From assembly GCA_905208635.1 (NCBI GenBank), contig CAJLPX010000008.1, forward strand, positions 17,567 to 81,566: DNA of 64,000 bases, in the 5' to 3' direction. The position numbers and the translations under genes are program-made. This stretch comes from an uncultured Collinsella sp. Its GTDB lineage: Bacteria > Actinomycetota > Coriobacteriia > Coriobacteriales > Coriobacteriaceae. The notes under the pieces are model-generated. The model searched no databases. It was not told where the DNA came from and saw nothing but the letters and a program-made list of their open reading frames with translations. Below are positions 34,945-43,003 of this stretch, in pieces (the stretch's first letter is position 1; each line of letters begins with the position of its first letter).

Positions 34945-35541
34945 ATGGATAAGGCTGAGTTGCGGCGGGCGATGATTGCCCGACGCAATGCTATTGATTT
35001 GGATGTTCGGGCGGCGAAGTCTGCTGTTGTATGCGCGCGGCTTGTTGAACTGATGGAGTCCAGCGGCACTGCGGGCCAACGCACCGTTGCCGCCTATGCC
35101 GCCATGGGTTCCGAAGTCGACCCCGCCGCGTTTGCCGCCGCGGCCGCCGCGCGCGGCTGGCGCGTAGCCTATCCGTGCATGCTCTCGGCAAGCGACGCCG
35201 CCGCATGCGGCCAGCGCATGCGTATGCGAACGGTCGCCGCCGGCGATGTATCCGCGGCTCCGTTTATCGCTCATCCCACGCGGGCCTTCGCAGCTACGGA
35301 TATCGACAACAATCGCTGCCCCATCGTACCCGCCGCCGAGCTCGACATGATCATCGTGCCGCTCGTGGCTTTCGACCGCGCCGGCGCGCGCCTGGGCTAC
35401 GGCGGAGGCTGCTACGACCGCTACCTGCCCACACTTCGTCCCGACTGCCACATCATCGGCATCGCCTTTGACGAACAGCGCGTCGACCACGTTCCCACCG
35501 ATGCCCACGACCTGCCGCTGCCCAACATCATCAGCGCCTAA
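34945..35541 (+). CDS. 5-formyltetrahydrofolate cyclo-ligase
   Basis: 198 residues; start MDKAELRR with GAGG upstream. ATP-dependent conversion of 5-formyl-THF to 5,10-methenyl-THF, folate salvage. N-terminal basic RRAMIARRNAI, then MGSEVDPAAF, and the catalytic/ATP signature RLGYGGGCYDRYL (~150-162), which defines the YgfA/FTHFC family. Its upstream region carries a 43-bp repeat, so its promoter may lie inside that repeat or before it. Confidence 0.92.
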   Translation: MDKAELRRAMIARRNAIDLDVRAAKSAVVCARLVELMESSGTAGQRTVAAYAAMGSEVDPAAFAAAAAARGWRVAYPCMLSASDAAACGQRMRMRTVAAGDVSAAPFIAHPTRAFAATDIDNNRCPIVPAAELDMIIVPLVAFDRAGARLGYGGGCYDRYLPTLRPDCHIIGIAFDEQRVDHVPTDAHDLPLPNIISA

Positions 35542-35565
35542 CCGCCGGCGCACCTCCCGACAGGC

Positions 35566-36492
35566 CTAGTGCTCCCCGCCGGCGCGGGCCAGGTCGTAGG
35601 GCGTGGTCTGGTAGACGTAGTAGTTGAGCCAGTTGGTGTAGAGCAGCTGAGCCTGGCTGCGCCAGACGTTGCGCGGCTCGGCGGTGGGGTCGTCGCCCGG
35701 GAAGTAATGCGCCGGCACCTGAGGGTTGAGGCCGCGCTTCACGTCGCGCTCGTACTCCAGGCGCAGCGTGTCGGTGTCGTACTCGGGGTGGCCAAAAACA
35801 AAGAAACGGCGGCTGTCGGTCGACTTGACGATGTACAGGCCCACCTCGTCGGACACGGCCACGACCTCAAGCTGCGGCTCGGCCTCCACGTCCTCGCGGC
35901 GTACATCGGTGTTGCGCGAGTGCACGGCATAGAACCGGTCATCGAAGCCGCGGACCAGCGGGCTTTGCGGCTTCACCAGATAATGCTCGAACACGCCGCT
36001 CGCCTTTGCCGGCAGATCGTACTTCTGGATACCGTAATGATGGTACAGACCGGCCTGCGCGCCCCAACAAATGTGCAGCGTAGAGTGCACGTGCGTGGTG
36101 GACCAATCCATGATCTGGCAGAGCTCGGGCCAGTAGTCGACCTCCTCGAACGGCATCTGCTCCACCGGCGCGCCCGTGATGATCAGGCCGTCGTAGTGGA
36201 TGTCGCGGATGTCGTCGAACGTGCGGTAAAACGTCTCCAGGTGGCCGGCGCTCACGTGGGTGGCCTCGTGCGTTTTGGTGCGCAGCAGGTCCACCTCCAC
36301 CTGCAGCGGCGTGTTGGAGAGCTTGCGCATGATCTGCGTCTCGGTGGCGATCTTGGTGGGCATGAGGTTGAGAATGAGCACGCGCAGCGGACGGATGTCC
36401 TGGTGCAGCGCGCGGTACTCGGTCATGACAAAGATGTTCTCGCTCTCGAGCTGCGCGGCGGCAGGGAGGGCGTCGGGGATGCGAATGGGCAT
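35566..36492 (-). CDS. metAA: Homoserine O-acetyltransferase (MetA family)
   Basis: 308 residues. Acylates the hydroxyl of homoserine, first committed step of methionine synthesis. Catalytic Cys142 in HICWGAQAGLYHHYG, His in FVFGHPEYD, and Glu in LRLEYERD. Near residue 111 the sequence is GAPVEQMPFEEVDYW; Glu at this position marks acetyl-CoA users in this family, whereas Gly marks succinyl-CoA users, so acetyltransferase is preferred. GGAG is about 6 nt before the ATG. No SAM riboswitch recognised upstream. Convergent with the cyclo-ligase gene. Confidence 0.92.
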   Translation of the reverse strand: MPIRIPDALPAAAQLESENIFVMTEYRALHQDIRPLRVLILNLMPTKIATETQIMRKLSNTPLQVEVDLLRTKTHEATHVSAGHLETFYRTFDDIRDIHYDGLIITGAPVEQMPFEEVDYWPELCQIMDWSTTHVHSTLHICWGAQAGLYHHYGIQKYDLPAKASGVFEHYLVKPQSPLVRGFDDRFYAVHSRNTDVRREDVEAEPQLEVVAVSDEVGLYIVKSTDSRRFFVFGHPEYDTDTLRLEYERDVKRGLNPQVPAHYFPGDDPTAEPRNVWRSQAQLLYTNWLNYYVYQTTPYDLARAGGEH

Positions 36493-36592
36493 GGATGCTC
36501 CTTACGAGTCAGTTGCAGCTATGGTACAACGACCGGCCCCATCCGCGCGAGCACATCGCCCGGCGATGTCGCCGGCGGCCCAAATCACTCCA

Positions 36593-36635
36593 AAAGTAGA
36601 GATTAAAGCATGTCCCAAAAATCTACTTCGCTTTA
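36593..36635. repeat. Hairpin with AAAGTAGA / TCTACTT arms
   Basis: AAAAGTAGAGATTAAAGCATGTCCCAAAAATCTACTT, with GCATGTCCC in the loop. The arms and GGGACATGC loop mirror the hairpin at 34570-34605. It lies between the divergent metAA and lactate dehydrogenase genes. Confidence 0.55.
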
Positions 36636-36703
36636 GCCTAGCAAAGTGACGGCAGGAGGCTACAATGGTTCGACGCGAAAAACTCGGCCGAAAGGATACA
36701 TAT

Positions 36704-37681
36704 ATGTACCAGACGCGTAAGATCGGTGTGGTCGGCCAGGGCCACGTAGGAGCACATGTCGCCAACAGCCTGCTCATGCAGGGCATTGCCGATGAGCTGT
36801 ACCTGTGCGATATCAACGAGGCCAAGGTGACGTCCGAGGTCCAGGACCTGCGCGACTCCCTCTCGTTTGTCCCGTACAACACCAAGATCGTCAACTGCTA
36901 CGACCACTACGAGGAGCTGGCCTGCTGCGACGTCATCGTCAACGCCGCCGGCAAGGTCGCGCTGGCCGCCGGCAACCGCGACGGCGAGCTGTTCTTTACC
37001 ACCGACGCCGCCCGCACCTTTGCCAAGCGCATCGTCGACGCCGGCTTTGACGGCATCTTCGTGAGCATCTCCAACCCCTGCGACGTCGTGTGCACCGAGC
37101 TGTGGCACCTGACCGGCTACGATCCCAAGAAGATCATCGGCTCGGGCTGCGGCCTGGACTCCGCCCGCCTGCGCACCGAGATCTCCAAGAAGGTCGGCGT
37201 GAGCCCCAAGTCCATCGACGCCTACATGATCGGCGAGCACGGCTTTAGCCAGCTTGCCGCCTTTAAGGCCGCAACCATCGCCGGCAAAAACCTCAACGAG
37301 CTTCAGGCCGAGAACCCCGACAAGTACTCCTTTGACCACATGGAGGTCGAGGAGCTCGCGCGTAAGGGCGGCTATGTGACCTACCAGGGCAAGCAGTGCA
37401 CCGAATACGCCGTCGCCAACTCCGCCGCGCGCGTCTGCGCCGCCGTGCTGCACAACGAGCACGCCGTGCTTTCCGCTTCCACGCTCATGACCGGCCAGTA
37501 TGGCGAGGAGGGTATCTTTACCTCCCTGCCGTGCGTGATCGGTGCCGAGGGCGTCGAGGAGGTCTACACGCTCGACCTGTCCGAGTACGAGCTCGAGGGC
37601 TTCCACAAGAGCTGCCAGCACATCCGCGACAACATCGCCCAGCTCGACTGGTGGGACACCGAGGCCTACGACGCAAAGTAG
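36704..37681 (+). CDS. L-lactate / L-2-hydroxyacid dehydrogenase
   Basis: 325 residues; AAAGGA lies 7 nt before the ATG. Rossmann motif GVVGQGHVGAHV (residues 8-19), IVNAAGK, and the catalytic His about residue 178 in GEHGFSQ. LDH/MDH superfamily, NAD-dependent reduction of pyruvate or another 2-oxoacid. The closest look-alikes by motif are L-2-hydroxyisocaproate dehydrogenases, so the substrate could be a branched 2-oxoacid rather than pyruvate. Single gene with a strong terminator; fits a fermentative gut lifestyle. Confidence 0.85.
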   Translation: MYQTRKIGVVGQGHVGAHVANSLLMQGIADELYLCDINEAKVTSEVQDLRDSLSFVPYNTKIVNCYDHYEELACCDVIVNAAGKVALAAGNRDGELFFTTDAARTFAKRIVDAGFDGIFVSISNPCDVVCTELWHLTGYDPKKIIGSGCGLDSARLRTEISKKVGVSPKSIDAYMIGEHGFSQLAAFKAATIAGKNLNELQAENPDKYSFDHMEVEELARKGGYVTYQGKQCTEYAVANSAARVCAAVLHNEHAVLSASTLMTGQYGEEGIFTSLPCVIGAEGVEEVYTLDLSEYELEGFHKSCQHIRDNIAQLDWWDTEAYDAK

Positions 37682-37722
37682 GCCGCTGGCTGCCGCAACC
37701 TTGCGAATCTAAGCGCGATACT

Positions 37723-37764
37723 AAGCGGGCCGCGCCGGAAATCCCCGGCGCGGCCCGCTTTTTT
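37723..37764 (+). terminator. Terminator of the lactate dehydrogenase gene
   Basis: GCGGGCCGCGCCGG-AAAT-CCCCGGCGCGGCCCGC followed by TTTTTTG. Confidence 0.93.
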
Positions 37765-37789
37765 GACTCACGCAGTGCCCTTGCGAATC

Positions 37790-37969
37790 GAAGGTGAATA
37801 CTTTTCCGCGAAGTGAACGAGCAAAAACGAGCCCCCGAATCATCGACACTTTTCAGACGCCGTTTCCTGCGGTTTCGCCGAGTTTTTCCTGCAGTTTTGG
37901 CGTCAAAAAGTGTGGATGCTTCGGGGGTCCAAAATAGGTCGTTCACTTCGCGGAAAAGTATTCACCTTC
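37790..37969. repeat. 180-bp imperfect hairpin with perfect 31-bp arms
   Basis: Arms 37790-37820 and 37939-37969 are perfect inverse complements (GAAGGTGAATACTTTTCCGC...). The pairing resumes inside: CCCCCGAA with TTCGGGGG and CACTTTT.AGACGCC with GGCGTCAAAAAGTG. The loop of about 35 nt is T-rich. No coding frame is convincing. It is the longest of several intergenic hairpins in the window. Confidence 0.85.
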
Positions 37970-38004
37970 GTTTTCGCGCAGACACGAATCCGGCCGCCAC
38001 AACG

Positions 38005-38045
38005 CAAAACGGGGCCCGCGCGCAGCGCAGACCCCGTCAAAAAAG
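38005..38045 (-). terminator. Terminator of the SIS2 gene
   Basis: In minus orientation GACGGGGTC...GGCCCCGTTTTG just after the SIS2 stop; short T run. Confidence 0.65.
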
Positions 38046-38059
38046 ATAATTCCCGTTAC

Positions 38060-39028
38060 CTAGTACTGCTCGATGCCCATGTAGCGACGAACCTCGGGGC
38101 TGTGGTCGAACACCTTGCCGCGGGCGGCGCGCAGCTCGCAGCTCATGTTGTAGAAGAAGATCGGCTCCAGGTACGAACGCACGCTGGCAGGCACGTCACC
38201 CACGCCGTACTCGAGTGCGTCGAGCACCATGACCGTATCGGTGTGCGTGTTGAGGAACGCCAGCGCGCGCTCCTCCATGGGGCGGCACTCGCCCGATCCG
38301 AGCTGTACAAAGTAGAACACGCCGGGCTCGGTAGCCTCGAACGGGCCGTGGAAGTACTCGCCGGAGTGGATGTAGCAGCAGTGCTGCCACTGCATCTCCA
38401 TGAGCGAGCAGATGGCCATGGCGTAGGTCTGGCTAAAGTTGGGGCCGGATCCCAGGATGTAGAAGAACTCGTGCTGCTGGCAGAGCTCGGCAAAGCGATC
38501 GCCCAGCTCGGCGTTGACCTTCTCGCGGGCAGCGGGCAGCAGCGCATCCATCTGCTTAAGGCCGGCGTACATGTCGGCAAGCGCCTCGTAACCCTCCTGC
38601 TGGTGGAGCAGTTCGGCGGCGATCAGAGCGCCGATGCCCTGCGGCACCTCGGCCTGCGACACGCCCTCGCCCCAAGGGTAGACCCAGGTGGTCCACTTGC
38701 CGTTGTCAATCTTGGAGCCCTCGCAGTCGGTGAGGGCGACGACCTCGGCGCCGGCGGCCAGTGCCATCTCGCAGCCGTCGACGACCTCCTGCGTGTTGCC
38801 GCTGTGGCTGCAGGCAATAACGAGCGACTTCGACCCTAGGCTCTTGGGGGCCATCAGGCAAAACTCGCGTGCCGTGTAGACCGTCGAGGTAAACGTGGTG
38901 GCCTCGCGCTTGAGCAACTCGTTGGCCGGCATCAGGTCGATCATCGAACCGCCGCAGGCGATCCAAAAGACGTTCTCGATCTTGCCCTTGCGCTCGATGA
39001 TTTCCTGAACCAGATCATGTGCGTTCAT
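38060..39028 (-). CDS. SIS-domain sugar-phosphate deglycase/isomerase 2 (FrlB/GfrF-like)
   Basis: 322 residues; AAGGAGG about 9 nt upstream. Two SIS domains with WIACGGSMIDL (~22-32) and ACSHSGNTQEV (~70-80); second-half motif HSGEYFHGPFEA carries the full E-Y-x-H-G-P; the C-terminus is RRYMGIEQY, as in FrlB. Predicted to act on a 6-phosphorylated sugar-amine. No PTS gene adjoins it; only a GntR gene stands upstream on the same strand (144 nt away), so its substrate must enter by another transporter. Two copies of a 17-nt word lie in the gap. Confidence 0.78.
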   Translation of the reverse strand: MNAHDLVQEIIERKGKIENVFWIACGGSMIDLMPANELLKREATTFTSTVYTAREFCLMAPKSLGSKSLVIACSHSGNTQEVVDGCEMALAAGAEVVALTDCEGSKIDNGKWTTWVYPWGEGVSQAEVPQGIGALIAAELLHQQEGYEALADMYAGLKQMDALLPAAREKVNAELGDRFAELCQQHEFFYILGSGPNFSQTYAMAICSLMEMQWQHCCYIHSGEYFHGPFEATEPGVFYFVQLGSGECRPMEERALAFLNTHTDTVMVLDALEYGVGDVPASVRSYLEPIFFYNMSCELRAARGKVFDHSPEVRRYMGIEQY

Positions 39029-39084
39029 CCTGATGTTCCTCCTTGTGGGGCGGCTTTGAGCGACGACAGCTCGTACCTGCGGTC

Positions 39085-39101
39085 GTTCTATGTTGTCCTA
39101 T
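39085..39101. promoter_or_regulatory. GTTCTAT operator copy 1 upstream of SIS2
   Basis: GTTCTATGTTGTCCTAT, a 17-nt word found again at 39147-39163 with two substitutions, 57 nt before SIS2. Likely a GntR regulator site. Confidence 0.6.
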
Positions 39102-39146
39102 TTATAGCACGCACGACGACGCTCGTGAAGCCATTTCGCCAAACTT

Positions 39147-39163
39147 GTTCTATATTGTTCTAT
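39147..39163. promoter_or_regulatory. GTTCTAT operator copy 2 upstream of SIS2
   Basis: GTTCTATATTGTTCTAT. Spaced 62 bp from copy 1, close to six helical turns. It lies 10 nt after the stop of GntR regulator 2. Confidence 0.6.
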
Positions 39164-39172
39164 CTGTGGATG

Positions 39173-39928
39173 TTAGATGTCGAACACGTAGCGCGAGCCC
39201 ACGATCTTTTGGCGCCCGAGCAGCAGGGGGCGCTCGTCTGCATCGGTAAAATACGCCTCCATATAAAAGAGAGGCTCGCCGACCGGCACCTCCAGCAGCG
39301 GGGCCACCTGGGCATCGGCAAGCGCGATCTCCACGGTACAGGGGTCGGACTTGAGCGGCGCGCGGCCCGAGTGGTCGGCAACGAGCGCAAAGATCGAGTT
39401 ATCGGTGAGGTCCTCGGCGGCCAGCGTCTGCAGGTAGGGATGGTCGGCGAGCACAAAGGCGTTGTTCTCGAGCATGACGGGGATGCCGTCGGCCGTGCGC
39501 ACGCGCTCGACCACGATAAGCTCACTGCCGGGCTCCACGCCAAAAAACGCCGCGTCCTCGCGCGTCGCCGCAACCACCGTGCGCGACACCAGGCGCGCTC
39601 CGGCCACCATATCGTTGGCAGCACAACCCTCAGTAAAACTCTGGACGTCACCCTTCTGGCGAATCTTGCGCTTGAGCTTGGGCGCGCACACAAACGTGCC
39701 CCTCCCCTGCTGGCGGCTGAGATACCCCGCGCGCGACAGCTCCTCGATGGCGCGGCGCACGGTGATGCGTCCCACGCCGTAGGACTTCGCGAGCTCCATC
39801 TCGGAAGGAATACGCGAGCCGGCCGCGTACACGCCGCGCGCGATCTCGCCCTTTAGGTCGTCCATGACCTGCTGGTACAGCGGCACGGCGGACACGTCAG
39901 TGCGGTCAGTTTTATCGTCGAAAGCCAT
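39173..39928 (-). CDS. GntR-family (HutC/UTRA type) regulator 2
   Basis: 251 residues. Winged helix at residues 16-85 (PLYQQVMDDLKGEIARGVYAAGSRIPSEMEL, SYGVGRITVRRAIEEL) followed by GRGTFV, then a UTRA domain ending GSRYVFDI. Its start is 2 nt from the recQ stop, so it may be co-transcribed with recQ. Downstream is SIS2 with two repeated 17-nt words in the gap, so it is the likely repressor of SIS2. Similar to regulators 1 and 3 in the HTH and in the ending. Confidence 0.88.
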   Translation of the reverse strand: MAFDDKTDRTDVSAVPLYQQVMDDLKGEIARGVYAAGSRIPSEMELAKSYGVGRITVRRAIEELSRAGYLSRQQGRGTFVCAPKLKRKIRQKGDVQSFTEGCAANDMVAGARLVSRTVVAATREDAAFFGVEPGSELIVVERVRTADGIPVMLENNAFVLADHPYLQTLAAEDLTDNSIFALVADHSGRAPLKSDPCTVEIALADAQVAPLLEVPVGEPLFYMEAYFTDADERPLLLGRQKIVGSRYVFDI

Positions 39929-39930
39929 CG

Positions 39931-41913
39931 TTACGCTCCATCCCGTGCATGCTCGGACTCAAACTCTTCAATCGCCGCCATAAACTGCTCGCCAAAGGCG
40001 TCGGCCTTTTTCTCGCCAATGCCGTTGACCTGGACAAGCTCGTCGCGCGTCTGCGGGCGTAGACGGCACAGACCGCGCAGGGCCTTGTCGGAAAAGACCA
40101 TGTACGGCGCCATCTCCAGCTCGGTCGAGATCTCCTTGCGCAGGGCGCGTAGGCGCTCGAACAGCTCGGCATCGTCGCCCACGCGCGGGCGCTGATCCAG
40201 CTCGGCCTCCTCGCGCAGCAGATCCACCGCACGGCGGGCGCGGGCCGAGGCCTTGCGCTTGGACGCGCGACGCTTAACGGTAAAGGCGAACGCCTCATCC
40301 TCGACCTCGACGGCACGCGGGCCCAGCCCAACGACCGGGTACTGCCCCTGCGAGGTTGCCAAATAACCGCGGCCGCACAGCTGACCGATGATGTCCTTGA
40401 TGCGCCCGACCGATTCGCTCGACAGCTCACCGTAGCCGCGGTCCTCGTCCAGATGCATCTGGCGAATGCGCTCGGTATTGCCGCCGTGGAGCACATCAGC
40501 GATCAGCGACTTGCCAAAGCGCATGGGTCGCGTGGCCACATAGCGCACGGCAGCACGGGCCATATCGGTGACGTCCTCGACCTCGAACTGCGTGAGGCAA
40601 TTGCTGCAGTTGCCGCAGCCCTCGGCGTCGTCCGTGGCGGTGGCGCCCGCACCAGCCGCAGCAGCATGCTCGGCCGCGGCCTCGTCGCCAAAGTAGCGCA
40701 GCATATATTCGCGCAGGCAGCCGGTGGTATTGCAGTAGCCCTCCATCTGGCTGAGCAGACGATATCGATTTTGGAGCGCCCACGCGCGTTGCTCGTCGTC
40801 GAGCGCCTCGTCGGCCGCATCGCCGCGGTCGATTAAAAAGCGGCGCATGCGAAAATCGTTGCCGTTCCACAGTAAGTGGCAGCTGGCCGGATCGCCATCG
40901 CGGCCGGCGCGGCCCGCCTCCTGGTAGTAGGCCTCGATGCTCTCGGGCACATTGTTGTGGATCACGTAGCGCACGTTGGGCTTGTCGATGCCCATGCCAA
41001 AGGCGTTGGTGGCAACCATCACCTGAAGATCGTCGTCAATAAAGGCACGCTGGCTTTGGCGGCGGGCGTCATTGCCCATGCCGGCATGGTAGCGGCCAAC
41101 GCGAATGCCGCTGGGGCCCAGCGCCTCGGCAAGCTCGCCTGCCAGCGCATCGACCGTCTTGCGGGTCGAGCAATACACGATGCCGCTCTCGCCCGAATGC
41201 GCAATCACATAGTCGCGCACCCACGCTGCCTTGGCCTTGTCGCCCATCTCCTCGCAGCCAAAGTAGAGGTTCTTGCGATCGAAGCCCGTCACCACCGTCG
41301 CGGGATTTTGCAGGCCGAGCATCTGCTGAATGTCCGCGCGCACACGCTCAGTCGCCGTAGCGGTAAAGGCCGCCACGATGGGGCGCTGCGGCAGGGAATC
41401 GATGAACTCACGAATCTGCAGGTAGGCGGGACGGAAATCCTGGCCCCATTGGCTCACGCAGTGGGCCTCGTCAATGGCCACGAGCGGCACGCCAATGCCG
41501 CCGTCCGCCGCGGCCTCCTGCGCAAAGGCCAGAAAGCGCGGCTCGAGCAGGCGCTCGGGCGCCACGTACATAAGCTGGTAGCGGCCCTCGCGCGCCCGCT
41601 TGAGCACGGTATTTTGCTGGGCCGGAGTAAGGCTGGAGTTGAGATAGCTAGGTCGCGCGCCCGCCGCGAGCAGCGCACGGGTCTGGTCCTCCATAAGGGA
41701 GAGCAACGGACTCACCACAAAGGTGATGCCGGGCAGCATGAGCGCGGGCACCTGGTAGCAAATGGACTTGCCGGCGCCTGTGGGCATAACACCCAGCGCA
41801 TCGCGACCGGCAAGGATCGCATCGACCATGCGGTCCTGCCCCGGGCGAAACGAGGTGTAGCCAAAATAGGCGCCGAGCGTGTCGAGCGCCATCTGCTGCA
41901 TGCTATCGGTCAT
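39931..41913 (-). CDS. recQ: ATP-dependent DNA helicase RecQ
   Basis: 660 residues, full length. Superfamily 2 helicase: motif I PTGAGKS (~43-49), DEAH box IDEAHCVSQWGQDFRP (~145-160), motif VI YYQEAGRAGRDG, RQC zinc region with GCGNCSNC, and C-terminal HRDC domain (~570-650, LRALRKEISTELEMAPY). 3'-5' unwinding in recombination and repair. The last codons sit 2 nt ahead of GntR regulator 2, an unusual arrangement for a repair gene. Confidence 0.95.
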   Translation of the reverse strand: MTDSMQQMALDTLGAYFGYTSFRPGQDRMVDAILAGRDALGVMPTGAGKSICYQVPALMLPGITFVVSPLLSLMEDQTRALLAAGARPSYLNSSLTPAQQNTVLKRAREGRYQLMYVAPERLLEPRFLAFAQEAAADGGIGVPLVAIDEAHCVSQWGQDFRPAYLQIREFIDSLPQRPIVAAFTATATERVRADIQQMLGLQNPATVVTGFDRKNLYFGCEEMGDKAKAAWVRDYVIAHSGESGIVYCSTRKTVDALAGELAEALGPSGIRVGRYHAGMGNDARRQSQRAFIDDDLQVMVATNAFGMGIDKPNVRYVIHNNVPESIEAYYQEAGRAGRDGDPASCHLLWNGNDFRMRRFLIDRGDAADEALDDEQRAWALQNRYRLLSQMEGYCNTTGCLREYMLRYFGDEAAAEHAAAAGAGATATDDAEGCGNCSNCLTQFEVEDVTDMARAAVRYVATRPMRFGKSLIADVLHGGNTERIRQMHLDEDRGYGELSSESVGRIKDIIGQLCGRGYLATSQGQYPVVGLGPRAVEVEDEAFAFTVKRRASKRKASARARRAVDLLREEAELDQRPRVGDDAELFERLRALRKEISTELEMAPYMVFSDKALRGLCRLRPQTRDELVQVNGIGEKKADAFGEQFMAAIEEFESEHARDGA

Positions 41914-42040
41914 GGTTTCCTAACGTCCAAGTCATCTGCCGCCGATTATACGCCGCCACGCGGACCGGTGCCGCACGGCTGCCGGCCACGGGCGGCGCAA
42001 TCCGAAAGGAACGAGCGTGGATTTTTGGACACTTTCCGGA

Positions 42041-42106
42041 TGAGCGTGGATAATCTCCCACTTTGAGGCCGTAACCGAGCCAAAAACGGGAGATTTTCCA
42101 CGCTCA
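42041..42106. repeat. Inverted repeat with 19-bp arms upstream of recQ
   Basis: Arms 42041-42059 and 42088-42106 (TGAGCGTGGATAATCTCCC) with one mismatch; a third GAGCGTGGAT is at 42013. The interior has GTAACCGAGCCAAAAA. It belongs to the set of long hairpins in this window. Confidence 0.7.
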
Positions 42107-42109
42107 TTC

Positions 42110-42172
42110 TGCAGATTGCCGCTCTGGCGGGCTTGCGGCGTCGACCGGTCCGTCGTTCGTCAGAACGGCGGA
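42110..42172 (-). repeat. Truncated copy c of structured element family 2
   Basis: CAGATTGCCGCTCTGGCGGG and GCGTCG match the right half of copy b (50435-50470), followed by a hairpin CCGTCGTT-CGTCA-GAACGGCGG. It ends 8 nt before the stop of GntR regulator 3. The left half is missing, replaced by the inverted repeat at 42041-42106. Confidence 0.6.
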
Positions 42173-42179
42173 ACCAGCC

Positions 42180-42899
42180 CTACATGACCATAACGTAGCG
42201 CGATCCCACGTAGTACTGCTTACCCATCAGGACCGGCTCGCCATTGGGGCCGATAAAGCCGGCACGCAGATTGAGCAGTGGATCGTGCGGAGCAATGCCC
42301 AACTCGGCCGCTTGCTCGGCGTTAGCGCGAACGGCCTCGACCGTACGGTAGCCAACCGAGACAATCGGCGTTCCGCCAACACGCTCGACCTCGGCAAAAA
42401 TCGACTTGTCCTCAAGATCGGCCGTCAACAGCTCGCGGTAAGCGTCAAACGGCACAAAGATGTTCTCCTCAAAGATGGGCTCGCCGTCGGCCGTACGCAC
42501 GCGCTTGATATGCAGCAGCAGCGCATCCTTCTGCAGGCCAAAGAACTCCATCTCGTTTTGGCGCGCCGGAACAATCTGACGATCGATCACATGTGCGCCC
42601 GCCTTCATGCCGTTGTCGGCACACAGCGCGGTAAACGTCTGCAGCGTCGAGGCGTGAAACTGGCGATTGATGTGCGGCGTGGAAACAAAGGTGCCGCGGC
42701 CCTGCTGCTTAACCAGGTAGCCATCGGAGCACAACTCCTCGACGGCGCGGCGCACCGTAATTCGGCTCACCTCGTACTGCTCGGCTAGCTCGAGCTCGGA
42801 CGGAATACGCTCCTTGGGTGCATAAACACCTTTCTCGATCGCATCCTTGATTTCGTCGTAAATCTGCTGGTAAAGCGGTGCATTTTTGGGCGCAGGCAT
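42180..42899 (-). CDS. GntR-family (HutC/UTRA type) regulator 3
   Basis: 239 residues. Winged helix at 7-75 (PLYQQIYDEIKDAIEKGVYAPKERIPSELEL, YEVSRITVRRAVEEL) and GRGTFVSTPH, then a UTRA domain. Ribosome site is weak (GATAAGAG). A site TACGTATATAACGTCT lies 37-52 nt upstream of the start; related words occur before PTS system 2 and a DMT transporter, so this protein probably controls those. No sugar gene adjoins it directly. Confidence 0.88.
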   Translation of the reverse strand: MPAPKNAPLYQQIYDEIKDAIEKGVYAPKERIPSELELAEQYEVSRITVRRAVEELCSDGYLVKQQGRGTFVSTPHINRQFHASTLQTFTALCADNGMKAGAHVIDRQIVPARQNEMEFFGLQKDALLLHIKRVRTADGEPIFEENIFVPFDAYRELLTADLEDKSIFAEVERVGGTPIVSVGYRTVEAVRANAEQAAELGIAPHDPLLNLRAGFIGPNGEPVLMGKQYYVGSRYVMVM

Positions 42900-42935
42900 A
42901 TCTAATCACTCTTATCGAAATATCAAAATAACTAA

Positions 42936-42951
42936 TACGTATATAACGTCT
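42936..42951. promoter_or_regulatory. ACGTATA operator, site 1 (GntR regulator 3)
   Basis: TACGTATATAACGTCT, matching sites before PTS system 2 (48969-48986) and the DMT gene (50245-50264). Confidence 0.5.
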
Positions 42952-43003
42952 TTTTATATGTTACCTCAGTTGGATAAAACGATACACCACATACAGCAAA
43001 ACC

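Noticed and set aside
36493..36664. SAM riboswitch upstream of metAA
   Set aside because: No conserved SAM-I/II core or terminator could be seen.
37790..37969. Insertion sequence remnant
   Set aside because: No transposase fragment or target duplication is visible inside or next to the hairpin.
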